Source: Clostridia bacterium | Lineage (GTDB): Bacteria; Bacillota; Clostridia; Oscillospirales; Acutalibacteraceae | DNA: 64,000 nucleotides | NCBI GenBank assembly: GCA_017549565.1 | Contig: JAFYUI010000006.1 | Span: 1-64,000 of the forward strand | Direction: 5' to 3' | Part shown: one piece after another, positions 27,212 to 35,934 of the stretch | How positions within the stretch are numbered: position 1 is the stretch's first letter | Layout: each line of letters begins with the position of its first letter | Made by a program: the position numbers and the translations under genes | The notes under the pieces: generated by a model | The model's input: the letters and a program-made list of their open reading frames with translations, nothing else | Told to the model about the DNA's origin: nothing | The model's database searches: none

Positions 27212-28291
27212 ATGAAAAAGTATAATGTTGGTATTATTGGTGCTACCGGTATGGTTGGTCAGCGTTTTGCGCTTTTACTTTGCGACCACCCTTGGTTTAA
27301 TGTTACCGCTTTGGCTGCAAGTGCAAATTCAGCCGGTAAATCTTACACCGAGGCAGTTGGCAACCGTTGGGCTATGACCTCCCCAATGCCTGAAAATCTT
27401 AAAGATATGATGGTTTACGACGCCGAAAAGGACATTGATGAAATTGTTTCAAAGGTTGATTTTGTTTTCTGCGCCGTTAATATGAAAAAGGATGAAATCA
27501 AAGCATTGGAAGAAACCTATGCAAAGCGTGAATGCCCTGTTATTTCAAACAACTCTGCTCACCGCTTTACTGCCGATGTTCCAATGATTATTCCCGAAAT
27601 TAACGACAACCACGCTGAAATTATTGAAAGCCAAAGAAAGCGTCTTGGCACCAAGAAGGGCTTTATTGCAGTTAAGTCAAATTGCTCACTTCAAAGCTAT
27701 GTTCCTGCCCTTTACCCACTTGACAAATTTGGTGTTGAAAAGGTATTGGTTTGTACATATCAAGCAATTTCAGGTGCAGGCAAAACCTTTGACCGTTGGC
27801 CTGAAATGATTGATAATGTTATTCCCTTTATCGGTGGCGAAGAAGAAAAGAGCGAAAAAGAACCGCTTAAAATTTGGGGTACTATCGAAAACGGTGAAAT
27901 CGTTCCTGCATCTTCACCAAAATTTACTGCACAATGCCTTCGTGTTCCCGTTTCTGACGGTCACATGGCTGCAGTTTTCGTGACCTTTAAAAATAAGCCC
28001 ACTAAAGATGAAATTTTAAACACTTGGGCTGAATTTAAAGGTGCACCTCAAGACCTTGAGCTCCCCCATGCTCCTAAGCAATTCCTCAACTACTTTGTAG
28101 AAGACAATATGCCACAAACCAAGCTTAACCGCGACCTTGAAGGCGGTATGGCTGTATCTGTTGGCCGACTTCGTGAAGACACACAATATGATTATAAATT
28201 TGTTTGTCTTTCACACAATACTTTACGCGGTGCCGCAGGCGGCGCTGTATTACTTGCTGAACTTCTCTGCGCTAAGGGTTATATGGACTAA
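27212..28291 (+). CDS. asd: Aspartate-semialdehyde dehydrogenase
   Basis: 359 residues. N-terminal Rossmann GATGMVGQRF, catalytic Cys158 in KSNCSLQS, and the TYQAISGAGKTFD and RVPVSDGHMAAVFV segments. The SNCS motif and length place it in the archaeal/fungal-like Asd class rather than the E. coli class. It reduces aspartyl phosphate to aspartate semialdehyde for lysine/diaminopimelate, threonine and methionine synthesis. AAAGGAAT site; first gene of asd-dapA-dapB. Confidence 0.95.
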   Translation: MKKYNVGIIGATGMVGQRFALLLCDHPWFNVTALAASANSAGKSYTEAVGNRWAMTSPMPENLKDMMVYDAEKDIDEIVSKVDFVFCAVNMKKDEIKALEETYAKRECPVISNNSAHRFTADVPMIIPEINDNHAEIIESQRKRLGTKKGFIAVKSNCSLQSYVPALYPLDKFGVEKVLVCTYQAISGAGKTFDRWPEMIDNVIPFIGGEEEKSEKEPLKIWGTIENGEIVPASSPKFTAQCLRVPVSDGHMAAVFVTFKNKPTKDEILNTWAEFKGAPQDLELPHAPKQFLNYFVEDNMPQTKLNRDLEGGMAVSVGRLREDTQYDYKFVCLSHNTLRGAAGGAVLLAELLCAKGYMD

Positions 28292-28309
28292 TTTCTTGGA
28301 GGGATTTAA

Positions 28310-29200
28310 ACGAAGCCGAAAATATTCACGGGTGCGGCTACCGCACTTATTACCCCGATGAATGAAGACGGCAGTGTTAACTTTGACGAAATTGTGACAC
28401 TTGTCCAAAGTCAAATAGCATCCGGTATAGATGCCCTTGTAATTTGTGGCACAACCGGTGAGAAGTCCACATTAAAATATGACGAGCATTTAAAAGTGAT
28501 AGAAACTGCGGTTAAAGCCGCAAATAAAAAAGTGCCAATTATTGCCGGCACGGGAAGTAACGATACGGTTTACACGGTAGAACTTTGCAACGATGCCGCA
28601 AAGCTTTCGGCTGATGCTTTTTTAATGGTAACACCATATTATAACAAAGCATCGCAAGATGGTCTTATCGCCCATTATAATTACATTGCCGACCGTGTAG
28701 AAAAGCCGATAATTCTTTATAATGTCCCCTCTCGTACGGGGGTTGACATTTTGCCGAAAACCTATAAAATTTTAAGTCGACACAAAAGAATTGTCGCAAC
28801 CAAGGAAGCGTCGGGCAGCATTACAAAGGTTGCCGAAACCCGTTATCTTTGCGGTGACGATTTGTGGATTTATTCAGGCAATGATGACCAAATTATACCT
28901 ATTATGTCACTTGGCGGAATTGGTGTTATTTCTGTTTTATCCAACATATTGCCAAGCGAGGTTCACAACCTTTGTCAAAATTATTGGGTGGGCAACACAA
29001 AAACCGCAGCCGCGGCACAAATTAAGTATATGGGGCTTATCAAAGCACTGTTTTGTGATGTTAACCCCGCACCGCTTAAAACCGCAATGAACCTTATGGG
29101 CAAAAATGCGGGTCCTTGCCGACTTCCACTTTACCCGCTGAGTGAAACCAACTTATCACTTTTAATTGAAAAGCTAAAAGAATGTAATTTATTAAACTAA
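28310..29200 (+). CDS. dapA: 4-hydroxy-tetrahydrodipicolinate synthase, apparent ACG start
   Basis: 296 residues if started at ACG 28310. Catalytic Lys165 in TKEASG, Tyr137 in LYNVPSR and GTTGE (47-51) match DapA. The first ATG in frame is 28358, which would delete the first barrel strand (KPKIFTGAATALITP), needed for the fold. Upstream of 28310 there is an in-frame TAA (28307-28309), and GGAGGG at 28298-28303 is ideally spaced for ACG. Either ACG is used or an ATG has mutated to ACG. It condenses pyruvate with aspartate semialdehyde. Confidence 0.9.
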   Translation, partial: TKPKIFTGAATALITPMNEDGSVNFDEIVTLVQSQIASGIDALVICGTTGEKSTLKYDEHLKVIETAVKAANKKVPIIAGTGSNDTVYTVELCNDAAKLSADAFLMVTPYYNKASQDGLIAHYNYIADRVEKPIILYNVPSRTGVDILPKTYKILSRHKRIVATKEASGSITKVAETRYLCGDDLWIYSGNDDQIIPIMSLGGIGVISVLSNILPSEVHNLCQNYWVGNTKTAAAAQIKYMGLIKALFCDVNPAPLKTAMNLMGKNAGPCRLPLYPLSETNLSLLIEKLKECNLLN

Positions 29201-29218
29201 TGTTTTGGATGTGAAAAA

Positions 29219-29971
29219 ATGTTAAAGGCATTACTTATTGGCGCCAGCGGTAAAATGGGTTGTTTTATAACCGATTGTGCCGCAAATGACTGCGAAATTG
29301 AAATTTCAGCCGGTTTTGATAAGGTTAATATCGGGCAAAAATATCCTGTTTTTTCAAGCTTTAACGATATTACAGTAAAGCCCGATGTTATTATTGATTT
29401 TTCAAATGTTGCACTTTTAGATGGCATTTTAGATTATGCAACAAAAAATAAAATCCCCGCTGTGCTTGCAACAACAGGTTATAGTGAGGAACAAATTGCA
29501 AAAATTAAAAAAGCCGCTGAAATTATACCAATTTTCTTTACATTTAATATGTCCATTGGTGTTAATTTGCTTTGCAGTCTTGCCAAAAAAGCCGCAAAGG
29601 TTTTGGGAACTGACTTTGATGTTGAAATTATTGAAAAACACCACAACCTTAAAATTGATGCACCCTCAGGCACTGCTATAATGCTTGCAAACGCTGTAAA
29701 TGAAGAATTTAACGACAGTTATAATTACGAATATGACCGCCATTCAAAGCGCGCTAAAAGACCGAAAAATGAAATTGGCATTCATTCGGTACGCGGCGGC
29801 ACCATTGTTGGTCAACACGATGTTATTTTTGCAGGCAGAGATGAGGTTATAACCCTTTCACACGAAGCAACCTCGAAAGAAGTGTTTGCAGTGGGTGCAA
29901 TTCGCGCAGCGAAGTTTATCGCATCAAGAAACCCTGGCCTTTATGATATGAATGACATAATGACATTTTAA
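29219..29971 (+). CDS. dapB: 4-hydroxy-tetrahydrodipicolinate reductase
   Basis: 250 residues. N-terminal nucleotide-binding GASGKMGCF, ATTGYSEEQ, and the signature EKHHNLKIDAPSGTA with catalytic His and Lys, plus the GGTIVGQHDVIF segment. It reduces the DapA product with NAD(P)H. Third gene of the asd-dapA-dapB unit, 18 bp after dapA; a terminator follows. Confidence 0.95.
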   Translation: MLKALLIGASGKMGCFITDCAANDCEIEISAGFDKVNIGQKYPVFSSFNDITVKPDVIIDFSNVALLDGILDYATKNKIPAVLATTGYSEEQIAKIKKAAEIIPIFFTFNMSIGVNLLCSLAKKAAKVLGTDFDVEIIEKHHNLKIDAPSGTAIMLANAVNEEFNDSYNYEYDRHSKRAKRPKNEIGIHSVRGGTIVGQHDVIFAGRDEVITLSHEATSKEVFAVGAIRAAKFIASRNPGLYDMNDIMTF

Positions 29972-29974
29972 TTT

Positions 29975-30009
29975 AAAAAAGCAATGATTAAAAAATCATT
30001 GCTTTTTTT
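29975..30009 (+). terminator. Intrinsic terminator of the asd-dapA-dapB operon
   Basis: Stem AAAAAAGCAATGATT / AATCATTGC plus T run. Confidence 0.9.
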
Positions 30010-30062
30010 GTATAATTTTAATCTTTTTGTGAAAAAATACTTTTACAAAAGGAGTTGAAATT

Positions 30063-30275
30063 ATGTTTGATAAAATTTGCTTAATTCTTGTTATTATAGG
30101 CGCATTAAACTGGGGTCTTGTTGGTCTTTTCTCATTTGACCTTGTTGCCTGGGCTTTTGGCGGAAGCACTGCAATTATTAGCAGAATTATTTATACCGTT
30201 ATTGCCCTTGCAGGTGTTTGGTGCATATCCTTGCTTTTCAGAAAAGACAGCTGCTGCAACCGAGACGACAGATAA
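30063..30275 (+). CDS. DUF378 family small membrane protein
   Basis: 70 residues, two hydrophobic helices. The first shows LVIIGALNWGLVGLFSFDLV, the DUF378 signature. Cysteine pair near the end (DSCCNRDDR). Function unknown. AAAAGGAG site before the ATG. It stands alone between two terminators. Confidence 0.85.
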   Translation: MFDKICLILVIIGALNWGLVGLFSFDLVAWAFGGSTAIISRIIYTVIALAGVWCISLLFRKDSCCNRDDR

Positions 30276-30280
30276 AAGAA

Positions 30281-30310
30281 AAAGGCGTTGTTTTAAACAA
30301 CGCCTTTTTT
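30281..30310 (+). terminator. Bidirectional intrinsic terminator
   Basis: Stem AAAGGCGTTGT / ACAACGCCTTT, loop TTTAA, T run. It serves the DUF378 gene and, on the other strand, the end of the hydrogenase operon. Confidence 0.9.
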
Positions 30311-30318
30311 AATTTTAA

Positions 30319-32073
30319 TTACATTTTAACACTCTTATCACGAGCAACATAGGTTGTATGTAAATCGTGATGTGCTTTGTGACCGCCGAAGCCGTCATAC
30401 CATTCGCTGTAAAGTGCCTTTACAACAGGTGATTCATGTGACTTACGAATAGCCATTGAAGCATCCTGGTCATAAAGTGCCTTTGCACGAACTGCTTTAA
30501 GGTCAACAGTGTCACGCACACTTTGAGGTTGGATAGGTTGACCGCCACCGTTTACACAACCGCCGGGGCAACCCATAATTTCGATAAAGGTCCAACCTGC
30601 AGGGTTGCCTGCTTTGAGTTGGTCCATAACATATTTAGCAGCGCCTGCGCCTGATGCAACAGCAACCTTAATATCGGTGCCGTTAATGTTAACAGTAGCT
30701 TGCTTTAAGCCCATTGTGCCACGAACTGCGGTAAAGTCAATATCGGTATTGTCTTTGCCGGTAAGCCAGTCGTTAGCGGTACGAAGAGCAGCTTCCATAA
30801 CACCGCCGGTAGCACCGAAGATTACAGCAGCACCGGTATCTTCACCGAGAGGTGAATCAAATTCTTCATCGGGTAAAGCAGTGAAGTTAATACCAGCGCG
30901 GTCAATCATACGGCCAAGTTCACGAGTGGTGATAGCAATATCAACATCGGGAACGCCTGCAGCAGATTGGTCTTCACGACCGATTTCGAATTTCTTTGCG
31001 GTACAAGGCATAACAGAAACTGAAACGATATCCTTAGCGTCGATACCCATCTTTTGTGCGTAATATGTCTTGATTACAGCACCTGCCATCTGTTGAGGTG
31101 ATTTGCAGGAAGAAAGATGGTTAATCATATCAGGATAGTAATATTCGCAGAACTTAACCCAACCAGGTGAGCAAGAGGTAATCATTGGTAATGTACCGCC
31201 ATTATTGATGCGTTCAACCAATTCGTTTGCTTCTTCAACGATGGTAAGGTCAGCCGCAAAGTCGGTATCGAATACCTTTGCAAAGCCAAGACGGCGTAAA
31301 GCTGCAACCATTTTGCCTTCAACATTTGAGCCAACAGGCATACCAAAGCATTCGCCGAGAGTTGCACGGATAGAAGGTGCAGTCTGAACAACAACATGCT
31401 TTGTTGGGTCAGCAAGAGCAGCCCAAATCTTATCGGTGTCATCCTTTTCAACCAATGCGCCTGTGGGGCAAACTGCAGTACATTGACCGCAAGAAATACA
31501 AGGTACATTTGAAAGAGCAACCTCGAACGGAGTACCGATAGCAGTATCAATACCACGGTTGTTAGCACCGATAACACTTACATACTGTTCTTGACAAGCG
31601 GCAACACAACGACGGCAAAGGATACATTTATTATTATCTCTTACCAAGTGTGGTGTGCTGTTATCAAGCTCATAAACGGGTTTAAAGCCCTCGAAAGCTG
31701 ATTCGTCAACGCCATAGTCACGGCAAAGCTTTTGAAGTTCGCAATTTGTGGAACGAGCACAAGAAAGGCACTTCTTGTCGTGGGTTGAAAGAATAAGCTC
31801 TAATGTGGTTTTGCGGTTCTTTTGAACCTTTTCAGTATTGGTTAAAACTTCCATACCTTCACTTGCGGGATAAACGCAAGCAGTAACCATTCTGAAGCCA
31901 CGGCCTTCATTAACTTCAACAATACAAATACGGCAAGCACCAATTTCGTTCTTATCCTTCATAAAGCAAAGGGTAGGAATTTCGATACCTGCAACACGGG
32001 CAGCGTCTAATACAGTAGAGCCCTTAGGAACGGTTACGGTAATACCGTTAATTTTTAAAGTAATCATTTCCAT
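30319..32073 (-). CDS. hydA: [FeFe] hydrogenase catalytic subunit, NAD-linked type
   Basis: 584 residues. N-terminal [2Fe-2S] domain (Cys36, 47, 50, 66), His-Cys3 [4Fe-4S] site (His98 region, Cys102/105/111), two [4Fe-4S] clusters (150-160, 192-202) and the H-cluster domain: L1 TSCSPGW (299-305), L2 MPCTAKKFE (355-363), L3 CPGGCVNGGGQP (502-513). The C-terminal small-subunit region ends YSEWYDGFGGHKAHHDLHT. With the NuoE/NuoF-like partners upstream it forms a heterotrimeric, possibly electron-bifurcating hydrogenase evolving H2 from NADH and ferredoxin. TSCSP rather than TSCCP is a known variant in this class. Confidence 0.95.
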   Translation of the reverse strand: MEMITLKINGITVTVPKGSTVLDAARVAGIEIPTLCFMKDKNEIGACRICIVEVNEGRGFRMVTACVYPASEGMEVLTNTEKVQKNRKTTLELILSTHDKKCLSCARSTNCELQKLCRDYGVDESAFEGFKPVYELDNSTPHLVRDNNKCILCRRCVAACQEQYVSVIGANNRGIDTAIGTPFEVALSNVPCISCGQCTAVCPTGALVEKDDTDKIWAALADPTKHVVVQTAPSIRATLGECFGMPVGSNVEGKMVAALRRLGFAKVFDTDFAADLTIVEEANELVERINNGGTLPMITSCSPGWVKFCEYYYPDMINHLSSCKSPQQMAGAVIKTYYAQKMGIDAKDIVSVSVMPCTAKKFEIGREDQSAAGVPDVDIAITTRELGRMIDRAGINFTALPDEEFDSPLGEDTGAAVIFGATGGVMEAALRTANDWLTGKDNTDIDFTAVRGTMGLKQATVNINGTDIKVAVASGAGAAKYVMDQLKAGNPAGWTFIEIMGCPGGCVNGGGQPIQPQSVRDTVDLKAVRAKALYDQDASMAIRKSHESPVVKALYSEWYDGFGGHKAHHDLHTTYVARDKSVKM

Positions 32074-32091
32074 TATATTTCGGCTCCTTTC

Positions 32092-33912
32092 TTATATTTT
32101 GCTAATTGCTTTAAACTTACAATTATCAATACATACGCCGCATTTAACGCACTTGTCAGTATCAATTGTGTAAGAAGCAAGCTTGTGACCGGGTGCAATG
32201 TAGTCAGTCTTAGTGATAGCGTTAGCAGGACAATTCTTTGCACAAAGACCGCAACCGATACATTTATCTTTATCGATAACGAATTTAAGAAGGTCTTTAC
32301 ATACACCTGCGGGACACTTCTTATCTACAACGTGAGCAATATATTCATCACGGAAGAAGTTAAGAGTTGAAAGAACAGGGTTTGGAGCAGTTTGACCGAG
32401 ACCGCAAAGTGAGTTTGCTTTGATGTAATAGCAAAGCTCTTCCAAACGGTCGATATCTTCTAATGTGCCCTTACCTGATGTAATCTTATCAAGCATTTCA
32501 AGCAATCTCTTTGTGCCAACACGGCAAGGAGTACACTTACCGCAAGATTCATCAACAGTAAATTCAAGGAAGAATTTAGCCATATCAACCATACAGTTGT
32601 CTTCGTCCATAACGATAAGACCGCCTGAACCCATCATACAACCGATAGCTGTTAAGTTGTCATAGTCAACGGGGGTATCAATAAGGTGAGCAGGGATACA
32701 ACCACCTGAAGGGCCACCAGTTTGAGCAGCTTTAAATTTCTTGCCGTTCGGGATACCGCCACCGATTTCGTCAATAATGTGACGAAGAGTTGTACCCATT
32801 GCAATTTCAACAAGACCTGTGTGAGCAATTTTACCGCCAAGAGCAAATACCTTTGTACCCTTTGACTTTTCGGTACCCATTGATGCAAACCAGTCAGCAC
32901 CCTTTAAGATGATTTGAGGAATGTTTGCAAAGGTTTCAACGTTGTTTTCAACGGTGGGCTTGCCGAAAAGACCCTTAACAGCAGGATAAGGAGGACGGGG
33001 TCTTGGTTCACCGCGGTTACCTTCGATAGAGGTCATAAGAGCAGTTTCTTCACCGCAAACGAATGCACCTGCACCCAAACGGATGAACAAATCAAAGTCA
33101 AAGCCGCTGCCGAAGATATCTTTACCTAAAAGACCATATTCACGGGCATCGTCAATTGCCTTTTGTAAACGCTCAACTGCGATAGGATATTCAGCACGAA
33201 CATAAACATAACCCTTGGTAGCGCCGATAGCATAACCGGCAATAATCATTGCTTCAACCAAGCAGTGTGGGTCGCCTTCCAAAACGGAACGGTCCATAAA
33301 TGCACCGGGGTCACCTTCGTCGGCGTTACATACAACATACTTTTGGTCTGCCTTGTTGGGAGCAGCCAATGACCATTTAAGACCTGTTGGGAAACCGCCG
33401 CCGCCACGACCGCGAAGACCGGAATCCTTAACAACCTGAATAACCTGTTCAGGTGTCATTTCGGTTAATACTTTACCAAGAGCAGCATAACCGTCCATTG
33501 CGATATATTCGTCAATGCTTTCGGGGTTGATAACACCGCAGTTACGAAGAACAACACGGTTTTGTGATTTGTAGAAAACAGTGTCACTTAAAGCAACATT
33601 GCCCTCAATTTCGGGAGCATTATCACCTGTTTCATCATAAACAAGGCGGTCAACCTTACGACCTTTAAGTAAATGTTCCTCAACAATTTCTTTTACATCA
33701 TCAACGGTAACGCGGCTGTAGAAGGTACCGTCAGGATAAACGATAACAACGGGGCCCAATTCGCAAAGGCCGAAACAACCGGTCTGAACAAGCTTAACTT
33801 CATCACTAAGACCAAAAGCTTCAATATTTTCAGCAAACGCCTTTTGAATTGAAGCACTGCCCGAAGAAGTACAACCTGTACCGCCACAGATTAAGACATG
33901 TGCACGAATCAT
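32092..33912 (-). CDS. hydB: NADH-binding hydrogenase subunit (NuoF/HydB-like)
   Basis: 606 residues from ATG 33912 (TTGGAGGT site; an upstream TTG overlaps it). An N-terminal thioredoxin-like [2Fe-2S] domain (ICGGTGCTSSGS, VQTGCFGLCELG), then the 51-kDa flavoprotein part with GRGGGGFPTGLKW (FMN) and NADEGDPGAFMDR (NADH), an SLBB domain, ESCGKCTPCRVG ([4Fe-4S]) and a C-terminal 2x[4Fe-4S] ferredoxin (CIGCGLCAKNCP, CVKCGVCIDNC). It oxidises NADH and feeds the hydrogenase. This layout matches HydB of bifurcating hydrogenases. Confidence 0.94.
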   Translation of the reverse strand: MIRAHVLICGGTGCTSSGSASIQKAFAENIEAFGLSDEVKLVQTGCFGLCELGPVVIVYPDGTFYSRVTVDDVKEIVEEHLLKGRKVDRLVYDETGDNAPEIEGNVALSDTVFYKSQNRVVLRNCGVINPESIDEYIAMDGYAALGKVLTEMTPEQVIQVVKDSGLRGRGGGGFPTGLKWSLAAPNKADQKYVVCNADEGDPGAFMDRSVLEGDPHCLVEAMIIAGYAIGATKGYVYVRAEYPIAVERLQKAIDDAREYGLLGKDIFGSGFDFDLFIRLGAGAFVCGEETALMTSIEGNRGEPRPRPPYPAVKGLFGKPTVENNVETFANIPQIILKGADWFASMGTEKSKGTKVFALGGKIAHTGLVEIAMGTTLRHIIDEIGGGIPNGKKFKAAQTGGPSGGCIPAHLIDTPVDYDNLTAIGCMMGSGGLIVMDEDNCMVDMAKFFLEFTVDESCGKCTPCRVGTKRLLEMLDKITSGKGTLEDIDRLEELCYYIKANSLCGLGQTAPNPVLSTLNFFRDEYIAHVVDKKCPAGVCKDLLKFVIDKDKCIGCGLCAKNCPANAITKTDYIAPGHKLASYTIDTDKCVKCGVCIDNCKFKAISKI

Positions 33913-33934
33913 GTTTTTTACCTCCAATTAGTTT

Positions 33935-34303
33935 TTACTGATTAGCGCCGATTGTATATTCATTAACAACCTTGCCGCCCTTTAAATGCTCATTAGCAAT
34001 ACGCTTTGCCTTTTCGGCATCAACCTTTACATATGTAACCTTTTCCTTGCCTGATTCATAAATCTCAACAATGGGTTCATACTGGCAAAGACCGATACAG
34101 CCGGTTTGAGAAACTGTAACAGTTTCCATAAGGCCTAAAGCGTTAACTTCTTCAACAAAAGTGTTAAGAACGGGTCTTGCACCGGCAGCGATACCGCAGG
34201 TAGCCATACCAACAACAACGCGTGTTGCATTAACGCCCTCACGAAGAATAACCTTATCCTTCATTCTTTCTTTAATTGCCTGTAATTCAGCTAAAGATTT
34301 CAT
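33935..34303 (-). CDS. Thioredoxin-like [2Fe-2S] ferredoxin, hydrogenase accessory
   Basis: 122 residues. Thioredoxin-like [2Fe-2S] fold with cysteines in GMATCGIAAGA and SQTGCIGLCQYEP. It duplicates the N-terminal domain of the NuoF-like protein and begins 22 bp before it. Similar free proteins occur in hydrogenase operons of Clostridia. It probably relays electrons. An AAAGGATG site precedes the ATG. Confidence 0.85.
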   Translation of the reverse strand: MKSLAELQAIKERMKDKVILREGVNATRVVVGMATCGIAAGARPVLNTFVEEVNALGLMETVTVSQTGCIGLCQYEPIVEIYESGKEKVTYVKVDAEKAKRIANEHLKGGKVVNEYTIGANQ

Positions 34304-34334
34304 TTTTTGTCATCCTTTCTTAATGCTGTTTAAA

Positions 34335-34889
34335 TTAACTAAAGATTTGTAAATATTGCTCACGCAAATATTCTTCAATCCATTTAATTACTTCATAAGT
34401 GTTAATCGGTACACCCTCAAGCGTTTCTTTAATTTCCCTTGTGTCAAAAACAATTTCATCATTGTTTATGCGGTGGATATAAAGAAAATCGGTTTCAGGG
34501 TGGCCCTGAATTAAAGTAGTAATTGTTGAAACCACATCGCCAAGCGGTGTGAAATCAATATGTTTTTTTGAAAAAGTTGCTTTTACGACTGTGCCGTGCT
34601 CATTTGGAAATTCACCGATATGCTTTGAGGCAATAACCACCTCACCGCCTGTCAGCTCTGCCGCCATTTTTAAAAGCGGAATACCCATACCAACCTTTCT
34701 GGTGGTGCGGGTGGTGGTAAAGGGGTTTGTCACCGTTTCTAAAATTTCGGGTGTCATACCGCAGCCATTGTCAGTTATGGTTAAAACCAAATCATCATCA
34801 GTTTCGGTTATGTTAATTTCAGTCAAGGTTGCCCCTGCTTTAACAGAATTTTCGGTAATATCAAGAATATTAAGTGATAATTCCTTCAT
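34335..34889 (-). CDS. GHKL-type ATPase (histidine-kinase-like ATP-binding protein)
   Basis: 184 residues. A HATPase_c fold with N box ITENSVKAGA, G1 DNGCGM and G2 RKVGMGIPLLKM; it lacks a dimerisation/phosphoacceptor His domain and a sensor domain. C-terminal half is of unknown structure. It lies 2 bp after the PHP gene and just upstream of the hydrogenase subunit genes. Likely a regulatory ATPase or protein kinase; target unknown. Confidence 0.8.
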   Translation of the reverse strand: MKELSLNILDITENSVKAGATLTEINITETDDDLVLTITDNGCGMTPEILETVTNPFTTTRTTRKVGMGIPLLKMAAELTGGEVVIASKHIGEFPNEHGTVVKATFSKKHIDFTPLGDVVSTITTLIQGHPETDFLYIHRINNDEIVFDTREIKETLEGVPINTYEVIKWIEEYLREQYLQIFS

Positions 34890-34891
34890 AA

Positions 34892-35611
34892 CTAAAACCC
34901 TAACGCCTTAAATAAATTTTCTACAGCATTTTCATCATCATCGGGCAGTTCGATAAAATCGGTTGCCTCTTTAATGTATAAAAGCTGATGTGCGTCTGAT
35001 GAAAAGACCATTTTTTCGGTTTTAATGGATGCCATAACCGCATAATCGGTAACCCTTTCCCTGCCGTGCATTTCAGCACATGGAAAGCTGTGATTTGGCG
35101 GAAACGCACCCAAAACCGCAATAACCGAATTTGATGGACGGTCAATATGTGCGGGAAAACAAACACCGTTAAAGCCCTTAATAAATTCGGGCACCTCATC
35201 AAAGGAAAGATTTGTCGCAAATGACAAAATATTTTCCTCTTCTGCAATTATGTTGTCATCCTCATCCATAATAAGCTGTCTGCCAAATATTTTGGGGCGG
35301 TTTGGCATTAAAATTCGTTTTTCCTTTAATGCCTCATCACAAGCCAAAGCATCTTCGAGTGTTCTAAAAAGACACACCATATGTATATCTTCGGCGGTGG
35401 TAAGCTCCATCCCGGCAACAGCAATTATGCCATACGCCTTTGCCGCCTTAAAAAAAGCGGGACAGTTTTTTGCAGTATTATGGTCAGTAAGTGCCATAAT
35501 ATCCAACCCGTTTAGCTTTCCTATACCCGCAATCGAGCAAGGGGTTGCATCATCGTCACCGCAAGGTGATAAACAGGAATGAATATGCAAATCGTAAAAA
35601 TACTTTTTCAT
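34892..35611 (-). CDS. PHP-domain phosphoesterase
   Basis: 239 residues. Opens YDLHIHSCLSPCGDDD and contains ALTDHNTAKNCPAF, both PHP metal-ligand motifs; later His residues in FPAHIDRPSN and SSDAHQLLYI complete the trinuclear site. Related free PHP proteins hydrolyse phosphomonoesters or nucleotides. Start overlaps the end of the DRTGG gene by 4 bp. Its substrate is not evident; in this operon it may act on a phosphorylated regulator. Confidence 0.85.
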   Translation of the reverse strand: MKKYFYDLHIHSCLSPCGDDDATPCSIAGIGKLNGLDIMALTDHNTAKNCPAFFKAAKAYGIIAVAGMELTTAEDIHMVCLFRTLEDALACDEALKEKRILMPNRPKIFGRQLIMDEDDNIIAEEENILSFATNLSFDEVPEFIKGFNGVCFPAHIDRPSNSVIAVLGAFPPNHSFPCAEMHGRERVTDYAVMASIKTEKMVFSSDAHQLLYIKEATDFIELPDDDENAVENLFKALGF

Positions 35612-35934
35612 AATAAACCGTTTAAGTAAATTGCCGTTTCGTAAATATTCATATTAGTGGTAAGAATGTTGATTTCTTTATCCATAGCAGTTGCTTTAAT
35701 CGTTTCATCAACCGTTACACCCTCTGCCAAAATTATGCAAGAGGTGTCCGCCAAGGATGCCACCGCCAAAATATTTACGTTAGACATAATTGTAATCCAA
35801 GCATCGTCTGCTTTGGCGCGTCCCATAACCCAACTTAAAAGGTCACCGATGTAAACATTTTTAATTTCACGGCTTTCATCGGGCAAAGAAATGGCAGAAA
35901 ATTTTTCACTTGTTAGCAAATCCCTTACTGTCAT
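35608..35934 (-). CDS. DRTGG-domain protein (copy 1)
   Basis: 108 residues, a single DRTGG-like domain, recognisable by the TVRDLLTSEKF opening, YIGDLLSWVMGRAKADDAWIT and the internal VASLADTSCIILAEG strand. Such domains occur in CBS-pyrophosphatases and phosphotransacetylases as nucleotide-sensing modules. It overlaps both neighbours by 4 bp. A second DRTGG gene lies three genes upstream in the same operon, and the two differ in sequence. Confidence 0.75.
   Translation of the reverse strand: MTVRDLLTSEKFSAISLPDESREIKNVYIGDLLSWVMGRAKADDAWITIMSNVNILAVASLADTSCIILAEGVTVDETIKATAMDKEINILTTNMNIYETAIYLNGLL

Noticed and set aside
28358..29200. dapA starting at the first in-frame ATG
   Set aside because: It would delete the first barrel strand and has no ribosome site, while GGAGGG is spaced for the upstream ACG.
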